Positions 56,096-64,000 of a DNA stretch of 64,000 nucleotides are shown here, one piece after another. The position numbers and the translations under genes are program-made. The notes under the pieces were generated by a model. That model was not told the origin of the DNA. It saw only the letters and a program-made list of their open reading frames with translations, and did no database searches. Position 1 is the stretch's first letter; each line of letters begins with the position of its first letter. Origin of the DNA: Buddleja alternifolia (lineage: Eukaryota; Streptophyta; Magnoliopsida; Lamiales; Scrophulariaceae). The stretch is from positions 28,336,591 to 28,400,590 of the forward strand of contig CM033393.1 in assembly GCA_019426215.1 (NCBI GenBank). Direction: 5' to 3'.

Positions 56096-58424
56096 CTAAT
56101 AAAGACTAGGATCAAGTCTTGGGGCAACGAGAATATCAAGAGGTGTGGCTTTGCTGTTAGTCAATCCAGCACTCTCAGTCATATCAACCAAATCATCTGT
56201 CACAGTTGAGAGCTCGAACGCGTGCAATAAGTTAGCCAAGACCAATTGCACCATCAGTAGGCCAAAATTTGTACCTGGGCAAATTCTTCGACCAGCACCA
56301 AATGGGATCAACTCGAAGTTTTGGCCCTTAACATCCACGTTTTTACGACTACTTAGAAATCTCTCGGGCTTGAATTCCATTGGTTCATCTGCCCACATGT
56401 GTGGATCTCGGTGCAGCTTCCACAAGTTCATTATCAGCCATGTGCCTTTCTGAACATGGTGGCCTGCTACATTGATGTCCTCGGTGAACTCCCGAGCCGC
56501 GCTTAAGGGGGCGGGAGGATATAATCTAAGAGTCTCTTTAACAATGGCTTGGAGGTAGATTAGATTACTAATATCTGATTCGTTTACTAGCCTATCTCTC
56601 CCAATGTGCATGTCCAATTCTTCTTGAGCCTTTTTCAGAACACGACGATGATTTAGTAACAGTGAGAGTGTCCATACTAACGCAACCGTGATGGTGTCAC
56701 TCCCTCCGGCAATCAAAGCCTGCCAAGTCAGTTGGATCGGAACAAATCAAATTTCGCTAATTAAATTGATGAAACTAATTTTTTATTTCTATCTTAAGAA
56801 ACGGTAAAATATATTTTTCATTAAAACAATATCTCATTTTAGTAAAGACTAGGACTAGTTATATTCAGTCAGTGATGAACTGACTACTAATTAAAGTATA
56901 TAATCTAGGCGTTGCATTTTCTATTGCATTTGTTTTTATGCATGACAAGTCTATAAATTGTTAGCTTTAAAACACAAGTTATTTGAATTTTGTACATTTG
57001 TCACGTATAGAAGGCAATGCAGTTGGGAGATACAACACCATTTGAAATAGAGGATCCGGATTGTCTAGGTAGACAACCACACGAGATCTTCTATTGCAAA
57101 ATAATGTTGCATCTCGTGTTGCATATCATGTCTGCCCAACAAGTGTACATAATCCATATTAAATCTATATTCAAGGAAGTATTTTATATACAAGTCATTT
57201 ATATGTGAATTGTAATAGAAAATTGCAATAACGTTTGTAATAGAAGATCTGAACTGTATTGCATATGAGATGAGATTCTTTTTAACAAATGATATTGCAT
57301 CTCCTATTTTTACTTCTATGGATGATAAATATATAAATATTTTCCATAAATATATAATGGATTTGAACGTTATACACTTGTCATACATAGAGATAAATGC
57401 AAAAGGAGATGCAACATCATTTGTAATAAAGGATCCAGACGGAGAGAATTGAACATACCCCGCATGTAGATTTGATAATGGTATCGGCATCATGTTGACC
57501 ATCAAAATCTGCACCATCTACAACTGAGAGCATCACAGCCATGAAATCATTCGCCTTCGCCTTCGCCTTTCCCTCAACGAAATATTCCTTTTCCCGATTC
57601 TCCACCAACCACTCTCCAACAAGTTTATCGAACTCTTTAGCAGCTTCTTTCATTCTCTTCTCATATCCACCTATATCCAGCCACCCTAGATAAGGCAAAG
57701 CGTCAGCCACCACAAACTGGCCTGATAAGTGGAAGAAATTTCGCATCACCTCCCTGCACTGCCTCGCCTCCGCCGCATCAGCGCTCGTGCCTTGAAACCT
57801 CTTCCCAGCCACCATCCTCAACACTACATTCAAATTCAAGTCCCCAAACCACTGTTTCATCTCCACCATTGCCCGACCTGACCCATCCTTTTTCTCCCCC
57901 CAGAGCCTGTAAAGCTCGTTCACAGACTGCACCGTCTCTGACACACGCACGTTCTTGAGCAGCTCAACTCTACGGCTCGATAGCAGTTCAGCCGATACCA
58001 GCTTGCGCATCTGAGTCCAGTACGAGCCGTATGGAGACAAAGCGAACATGGTGAAGTTGTAGCCTAAATGTTTTGCTCCCGTAAGTCTTGGACGGGACGA
58101 GACGGCGGCGTCACAGGTGGTGAATAGTTCTTTTGCGAATTCAGAGCTGCTCACCACCAGGGCTCGGTGTACGCCGAGCCGGATGGTGAAAACCGGCCCG
58201 TATTTATCGGCTACGACTGCTAAGTTGATGTGAGGAAGATTAGAGTAGAAGCCACTAACCATGAGGTGGAGATGGCCTATAAAGGGCCATGCGCCCCCAG
58301 CTTCTGGTGGCGCTTTGTATATATGGGGTTTAGGATTTGCAGACTTTGACCATAGCAGATAACTGAAGCAAAGAAAAGAAAATGCAATGGCTCCATAGGC
58401 ATAGATGATGGAGATGAATTCCAT
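56096..58424 (-). CDS. Cytochrome P450, CYP82-like (two exons)
   Basis: Exon 1 is 58424-57459, the intron 57458-56720 (GTATGT...GGCAG, phase 0), and exon 2 56719-56096; together 529 residues, the usual plant P450 length. Residues about 5-25 form a hydrophobic membrane anchor for the endoplasmic reticulum. The I-helix AGGSDT comes just after the splice junction, followed by ETLR (ExxR), PERF, and the heme loop FGAGRRICPG (56273-56302) with the cysteine ligand. All key residues are intact and there are no stops. Sequence character (VSAELLSSRRVELLKNVRVS, LAPRLDP-like end) points to CYP82. In Lamiales, CYP82D members hydroxylate flavones, but other CYP82s act on terpenoids or alkaloids, so the substrate cannot be assigned. 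Confidence 0.92.
56720..57458 (-). other. Intron of the CYP82-like gene, with internal inverted and direct repeats
   Basis: The 739-bp intron sits at the conserved position just before the I-helix. Its 5' half (about 57015-57450) holds several diverged copies of a motif around GATGCAACATCATTTG...GGATCC: forward at 57031-57060 and 57409-57440, inverted near 57105-57130 and 57280-57305. This looks like remains of a small foldback element. The minus-strand frame 57517-57065 across it is not a gene. Confidence 0.75.
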
Positions 58425-58464
58425 GACTATAGTTTGTTGGTTTGGAGGTGCGTAAATATATAGA

Positions 58465-58497
58465 CATATATATATATATATGTAATATATATATATA
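58465..58497. repeat. TA microsatellite in the P450 promoter
   Basis: An alternating AT run interrupted by GTA lies about 40-70 bp upstream of the P450 start codon, next to a CTATATATTTA (minus strand, 58453-58463) that may serve as a TATA box. Confidence 0.6.
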
Positions 58498-58514
58498 GCG
58501 GAGCAATTTTATGT

Positions 58515-58728
58515 CAGATCGAGTGCATTGGAGTCGGTATATTTGGCATCACACATTTGTGGTGGGGTGGGTGGTTTGCCAGATCGGGTGTATTGGAGTC
58601 GATGTACTTAGCACCACACATTTGTAGTGGGGTGAATGGTTTTCATCACCCAACATCCATGCAAAAACCACCCACCCCACCACAAATATATGATGCTAAG
58701 TAGATCGGCTCCAATACATCCGATCTAG
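58515..58728. repeat. Foldback repeat upstream of the P450
   Basis: Two direct copies of a ~63-bp unit (58515-58577 and 58580-58642; both begin CAGATCG and contain ATTGGAGTCG and ACACATTTGT) are followed by an inverted copy at 58663-58728 (AACCACCCACCCCACCACAAA...CCGATCTAG). The strand could form a long imperfect hairpin. It may be a MITE remnant or a small-RNA source; no host feature explains it. Confidence 0.85.
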
Positions 58729-59175
58729 CATCTCACACTATATAGCGTGATGAATTGATGTGACCAGTGACCGCCAATATTAATTAAGTTTATCATTCAT
58801 GCTAGTATTCTCAAATTTCATTATTCACGTGACTCACGAGTTGTGAATTAAGAATGTATAGTAGTATGCAATTACAGTAGTATGCAATTATTAGGGGTGA
58901 TTTGCAATTTTAATCCCATAATCGAGACCCTTCTGATTTTTGGTCCATTTGCAACTGATCACCACGTTGCCTGCCGTAAGTTTAGTTTCTTATAACAATT
59001 TAAGGACACAAAGGGGTCGCCGTTGATTGGTTAATGGAAGCAACCACGTGCCTAGCATGTGGCTGTTAACTTGGGGACCAAACCCGCAAATACTCCTAAG
59101 TTGTAGAACCAAAATGTAAAAAATTTGAGTGCACATTTTTTGATTCAGTGTGCTGAACCTTAAATTGTTTAATAA
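58729..59175. other. Intergenic DNA between the foldback and CopH
   Basis: No gene. A block at about 58894-59125 (GGGGTGATTTGCAATTTTAATCCC at its left side, and GGGACCAAACCCGCAAAT on the right) has weakly complementary ends and looks like a small non-autonomous transposon, but I cannot assign it to a family. Confidence 0.4.
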
Positions 59176-59312
59176 TGTTAAGGTATTAATTCCCCTTAAT
59201 ATTGTATTGATCATAAAAGCGTTTATATAGAGTACAAGGAGATAATGCAAAAGGAAATAATAATAAAGGAAAATACATAAAAATAGAATCCTAACAAATA
59301 TAAATTCTAACA
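59176..59312 (-). repeat. CopH 3' LTR
   Basis: It is 137 bp, from TGTTAGAATTTATATTTG (minus, 59312) to CCTTAACA (59176). TATATAAA on the minus strand at 59222-59229 could act as a promoter directed toward the P450 gene. The last codon and stop of pol (TGT TAG) are the first six bases of this LTR. Confidence 0.93.
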
Positions 59313-62300
59313 CTCCCCCGCAGTCGAAACGGGAGGCTTGCGAACGTTGAGACTGGATCGAAAATCAAGAAACAACACCGTAGGTAGCCCTTTAGTGAAG
59401 ATATCAGCAAATTGGTGTGAGGAGGGAACATGCAGCACACGAATATCACCTAAAGCAACCTTTTCACGTACAAAATGTAAATATAATTCAACATGTTTTA
59501 TTCTTTGGTGTTGTACGGGGTTAGAGGAAAGGTAGACTGAGATGATGTTATCACAATAGACTATAGTAGCCTGAAGAAGAGGACAATGGAGTTCGAGTAA
59601 AAGATTGCGAAGCCAAGAAGTTTCAGCCACGACATTAGAAACACCGCGGTATTCAGCTTCAGCACTGGACCGAGAGACGACATGTTGACGTTTGGAAGAC
59701 CAAGAGACGAGATTATCACCTAAGAAGACACAGTAGCTGGAAGTCGAGCGACGAGTGTCAGGACATCCGGCCCAATCAGCGTCGGAGTAGGCAATAAGTT
59801 GGGAGGTGGAGGATGGGCGAAGAGATAGACCCTGAGTGATAGTGCCCTGTACACAACGGAGTACACGTTTGAGAGCATTCATATGATGAACACGGGGATC
59901 ATGCATAAACAGACAGAGTTGTTGAACTGCGAATGTATTGTCAGTCCGTGTAAAGGTCAGATATTGGAGAGCACCGGCGAGACTACGATAGAGAGTGGGA
60001 TCGGAGAAGGGAGGAGATGTGGAGGAAGACATTTTGGACTGAGTGTCAGCCGGGGTGGTGGACGAATTGCAAGAAGACATGTTGGCTCTAGAGAGAATTT
60101 CGCGAAGCAAATTTTTCTTGAGAAAGGAACAAGCCAGACGAGGAACGGGTGACAGAAATCCCTAGAAAGAAGTGTAGAGGACTGAGGTCAGTCATAGAAA
60201 ATTCGGAGGAAAGAAGAGAGGTGATCTTGGAGAGAAGAGAAGGAGTAGAGGCAGTGATAACAATATCGTCCACGTAGAGAAGAAGATAGGCTGAGATAGA
60301 GCCTTGACGGAGAATGAAAAGAGAAGCATCAGCTCGACTACTGACGAAACCTATAGAGGAGAGGTACAAAGCAAAGCGATGGTGCCAAGCACGGGGTGCT
60401 TGTTTGAGGCCATAGAGGGCCTTTTTAAGGAGGCACACATGATCGGGATAGGTAGGATGAGAGTAACCCGGAGGTTGTTTCATATAGATAGTCTTAGAAG
60501 ATGAACGTGAAGGAAGGCATTTTTGACATCAAGCTAATGAAGGGGCAAGGAATGGGAAATAGCAAGACTAAGAACAGTGCGTATGGTAGCGGGTTTGACA
60601 ACCGGGCTGAAAGTGTCCTCATAGTCAATGCCGGGTTGTTGAGTGAATCCCTGAGCTACAAGACGAGCTTTATAGCGTTCCAGAGAGCCATTAGAACGAA
60701 ACTTGTGTCAAAAGATCCACTTAGACCCGACAAGATTAACGTTAGGAGGGCAAGGGACTAGTTCCCAGGTACCATTGGAGTGGAGAGCAGAGAGCTCAGC
60801 ATCCATAGCAGATTTCCAGTGGGTGTCGTGGAGAGCTTGTGTGTAAGAACAAGGAATAGGAGATAGAGAGAGATCAGAGGCAGTAGAGAGATTAAACATT
60901 TGGCGAGGCTTAGTAATTCTGGATTTTGAGCGAGTGGTCATGGGGTGAGTAGGAACGGAGGCAGGTGCAAGATTGGGAGCAATATCCAAAGGAGAGGAGG
61001 ACGAGGGATATGAAGAGGAATCGGGAAGAGGTGAAAAACCGGGAGGAGGTCCGGTCGCGAAACGAGATAAGGAAGAAGATTGGGAAAGTAGAAGAGGAGC
61101 AAGAGGAGGGGTGTCTTCATCGAGCGAGAGAAATTCGAAAGATGGAGTGGTGGTTGAGGTGGAGTAAGAAGAAAAAGGAAAGATAGATTCGTCAAACACA
61201 ACGTGTCGAGAGATAATTAATTTGTTAGTTTCAAGATCGAGACATCGAAAACCTTTGTGATTGGAAGGATAACCTAAGAAAATACAAGCAGAGGAGCAAG
61301 GAGAGAGTTTTTGAGATGAGGTGGCAGAAAGGTTGGGGTAACATAAACATCCAAAAACTCTAAGGTGATCATATGTAGGTGACGTGTTGTAGAGTAGCTC
61401 AAAGGGTGTACGGTATGAAAGAGTAGTGGTGGGAAGAATGTTTAACAGATGAACTGCCATATGTAATGCTTCGACCCAAAAGTTAGGGGGAAGGGTGGCT
61501 CGAACGATGTTGTTGATAGTTTGTATAGTACATTCGGCCTTACCATTTTGTTGGGATGTATGGGGGCAAGAAAAACGAAAATGGACACCATGCTCATTAA
61601 AAAAATTGTGAAAAAGCTTGTTGTCGAATTCACCACCGTTGTCACATTGGAAAGATTTGATTTTTGAATGAAATTGAGTATTAACGTAAGAATAAAAATT
61701 TACAAAAATTTTTAAAACATCAGATTTAGTATGTAAAGGAAAAATCCACAAGAAGTGCGAAAAATCATCTAAAAACAAAAGATAATATTTAAAACCACTA
61801 AAACTAGGAACCGGAGAGGTCCAAATGTTAGAATGAATAACATCAAACAATCCCGAGCTACGAGTAAAAGAACTAGAGAATGGCAGTCGTTTGTGTTTGC
61901 CAAGTTGACAAGCATGACAAAGCAAACGAGAGACATCTTTATTACAATGAATAAAATTTCTACTAGTAAGAAATGAGAAAACAGAAACGCCAGGATAACC
62001 GAGCCGACGATGCCAAATAGTGGGTGAGTGAGACACGGAGGAAGACGAGGAGACGAGAGCTGTGGAAGGTGCATGAAAGGGGTGAAGATCACCATCACTG
62101 TTGCTTCAAAGGAGGAGAGCCCCAGTCCTAAGATCCTTTATAGAAAAACCACAAGGGTCAAATTCAATGGAGCAGTTATTATCTTGGGTAAATTTTCGAA
62201 CAGAAATAAGATTTTTGACAAGAGAAGGGGATACAAGAACATTTTTAAGATGAAGAGTACGATAGGGAGAAGTTAACACGGAATTACCTGTGAAATTAAT

Positions 62301-62444
62301 TGGAAGTACATCACCATTTCCCACAACAATAGAATTAGAATTGACATTAGGCACAATATTAAATAAATTACCTTGGTGAGGAGTCATGTGCGACGAAGCT
62401 CCGGTGTCCAAGTACCACTGATCATCAGGCTGAGTGAGTGTCAT
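59307..62444 (-). pseudogene. CopH pol (protease, integrase, RT, RNase H)
   Basis: Protease with WYLDTGASSHM (about 62413); a stop near 62105 follows KDLRTGALLL. Integrase follows in the same frame, open from 62036 to 60708: IWHRRLGYP and CHACQLGKHK, but DVIHSNIW has Asn where the first catalytic Asp is expected; then CDNGGEF and NGKAECTIQ. In the RT, a TGA at about 60705-60707 follows GSKWIF, and a TAG falls in LH*LDVKNAF near 60530. A 1-nt loss near 60495 and another shift near 60110 follow. The RT active site YVDD is at 60265-60276. RNase H is open to the stop formed with the LTR (59307-59309). Confidence 0.88.
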
Positions 62445-63498
62445 TGTCTGAAAAAGTGAAGATACCTCCGTGGGCTATGGAGAAGTAGTAGGGGCGGCAA
62501 AGGCAGCTGAAAATGCTTGATGAGGAGCCCAATAGGGAGTTGGGCCGAGCAGGCCCACTGAAAGAGAGTGGGGGACGCCTGGGGATTGTTGGAGGAAGAC
62601 ATTGGGCTGGACAGCAACAGAGGCCCAAGCGCTGGAGGGGGACTGATTGGTTGTGGTCCAATGTGTAGGGGCTGAAGAGTTGGCTTGTGAAGTGGGCTGC
62701 TGAATGGAGGCCCAATTCGCAAGCTGAAATGAACCTGGGCTAGTGGACTGAAAATTGGTGGGCGCTGATGGAGCAGCTGAAAAGAGTAATTATTAGGAGG
62801 CCCAAAATTTGATTTGTTGCCATGAATCTGCTCGTGTGATGAGCCACCTCCACGACCTTGAAACTGGCTGGTGCCCCTACCACGATTTCGATTATTATTT
62901 CGATAAGGCAGTGGAAGATTGAGTGGATGGGGAGGTAGTAGTGAAACCTGATTCACGGGATTCATAAAGTAAAAAGAGATTACGAACTTTGGAAAAAGAG
63001 GGAAGGGGAGATTTTGTGGTGATGACTGTGACAATGGGAAGGTAAGACTCGGGAAGGCCTTGTAGGAGTTGGAGGATCAAATCTTGCTCTTTAATTGGAT
63101 TATCAAGGTCGACTAAGTTATCCGCCAAAAACTTCATCTCTTGACAGTACTGAGAGATGGATAGGGATCCCTTTTGAAGGTTTCGAAATTTTTCATTTAT
63201 TTGAAAGGAGCGAGAGGGTTTGTTATTTCGGAAATTTTCTTCGATGGTAAACCATAAATCATGCGATGTGGCATATTCCAAATCAATGTTTTTGAGAAGT
63301 TTTAAATCAACGGTGGAATAGAACCATCTTTGTAATGAACATGCCGCGCCATAATTTGTAATTTGAATCGGTATCAGTGAGTTTGAAACCAAAGGATGTT
63401 GGAACATTACCGGCGGCGAGGGAAGGGTGTATGGGTGAGGGTTTGGGGGCGGGTGGGGCTGTTTTGGTGTCGGAAGAAGTATCACCATGAATTGACAT
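62445..63498 (-). pseudogene. CopH gag
   Basis: Start chosen at MSIHGDTSSDTKTAPP (63498). After FGFKLTDTDSNYKLWRGMFI the frame is lost. Another frame then gives WFYSTVDLKLLKNIDLEY through the rest of the Gag domain (LQLLQGLPESYLPIV) to about 62895. Compared with Ale-type Gags, about 50-60 codons after the LWR motif are missing. A third frame (63034-62441) supplies a Gly/Asn/Arg-rich tail (NNRNRGRGTSQFQGRGGG) and a Pro/Leu/Ser-rich end. No CCHC knuckle is seen. Confidence 0.8.
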
Positions 63499-63802
63499 GA
63501 TAGAAACGGAGAGGAATCGAAACACGTAACAAAATAAAATTCAAAATAAACAAAGGTAGAAGAAACAACAAGAATTGTACCGTAGGATAGTAACACAATC
63601 AACACAAACCAAGTGGAAGATGACGGGGAGAAGCTTGTTGGAGAAGCACCAAATCGTGATGTGGAAGAAGAGATGGAGGCGTTGAGGGGATCAACAACTT
63701 CAAAGGGAAGGAGATGATTATGAGAGAGGGCCAAGAGACGTCGCTGGCAGCAACGGAAGATGGTGGCAGCGGCTGTTTGGAGGCCAAGGAGTAGGGTTTT
63801 TA

Positions 63803-63950
63803 GGTTGATACCATGTTAAGGTATTAATTCCCCTTAATATTGTATTGATCATAAAAGCGTTTATATAGAGTACAAGGAGATAATGCAAAAGGAAATAATA
63901 ATAAAGGAAAATACATAAAAATAGAATCCTAACAAATATAAACTCTAACA
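63803..63950 (-). repeat. CopH 5' LTR and primer binding site
   Basis: The LTR is 63814-63950 (TGTTAGAGTTTATATTTG start on the minus strand), identical to the 3' LTR except for one base near the start. The primer site TGGTATCAACC complement is at 63803-63813, directly adjoining. The remaining 63956-64000 is flanking AT-rich DNA with no feature. Confidence 0.92.
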
Positions 63951-64000
63951 AATAAATGTTCCATCTGCTTTTCTGATTTGATATAATATTCCTAATTAAA

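Larger units (their letters stand above)
59176..63950 (-). mobile_element. CopH: short-LTR Ale/Retrofit-like copia element
   Basis: LTRs of 137 bp (59176-59312 and 63814-63950) differ at one position by eye and are flanked by aataa (59171-59175 and 63951-63955). The minus-strand primer site TGGTATCAACC is at 63803-63813 and the polypurine tract GACTGCGGGGGAG at 59313-59325. Gag, protease, integrase, RT and RNase H are in copia order. Motifs such as DWAGCPDTRRSTSSYCVFLG and HVELYLHFVREKV place it in the Ale/Retrofit/Hopscotch group. The near-identical LTRs mean very recent insertion, yet the ORFs carry stops, frameshifts and a gag deletion. Confidence 0.94.

Noticed and set aside
57065..57517. 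150-codon minus-strand frame over the P450 intron
   Set aside because: It spans the end of exon 1 in the wrong frame and the intron, has no recognisable domain, and the splice sites of the P450 are clear.

Overview
The window is nuclear DNA of a flowering plant, probably a eudicot. The evidence is a split CYP82-type cytochrome P450 gene with a GT-AG intron, dense nested Ty1/copia LTR retrotransposons primed by initiator tRNA-Met, and a plant L1-type LINE. The extra ORF of the Sireviruses and the CYP82 type suggest a Lamiales-like genome; that lineage call is an inference from memory. No bacterial features, rRNA or tRNA genes were seen. The only host gene I can support is the P450 at 56096-58424 (minus strand).

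Layout of 1-54545: one nested pile of insertions in a degraded LINE (minus strand). The LINE survives in three visible pieces (53163-54545, 24465-25058, 22482-22729). SirB, a Sirevirus on the plus strand (10647-22481 visible), sits in its RNase H end. SolI, a solo LTR (22735-24459, TSD gcaac), and CopD, a copia element on the minus strand (25064-53157, TSD aatag), sit elsewhere in it. CopD was itself split by SirC, a Sirevirus on the plus strand (26190-38666, TSD agaac), and by CopE, a copia element on the minus strand (40254-49235, TSD ctgat). SirB was split by CopA, a copia element on the plus strand (1534-10646), and by SolG, a solo LTR (14843-16983, TSD catac). The 5' LTR of CopA was split by CopF, a minus-strand LTR that runs off the left edge. 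The order of events can be read directly from the 5-bp duplications.

Layout of 54546-64000: a gene-bearing stretch. It holds AT-rich intergenic DNA with a probable old LTR remnant, the CYP82-like gene (two exons, 529 codons of protein), a foldback repeat just upstream of it, and CopH (59176-63950, TSD aataa), a short-LTR Ale/Retrofit-type copia. CopH has nearly identical LTRs but broken ORFs, lies about 0.75 kb upstream of the P450 and is transcribed in the same direction.

Most notable observation: the extra ORF downstream of pol in SirB appears to be a spliced gene. Two short GT-AG introns (17667-17744 and 17931-18012), both phase 1, flank a fully open exon of 186 bp, and removing them keeps one frame. 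The homologous ORF in SirC has lost that segment. Its intact 3' part encodes a coiled-coil protein with a basic nuclear-localisation-like stretch and no membrane segment, which does not look like an envelope protein. SirB and SirC are also strikingly rich in the tetramer AGCG/CGCT compared with their neighbours.
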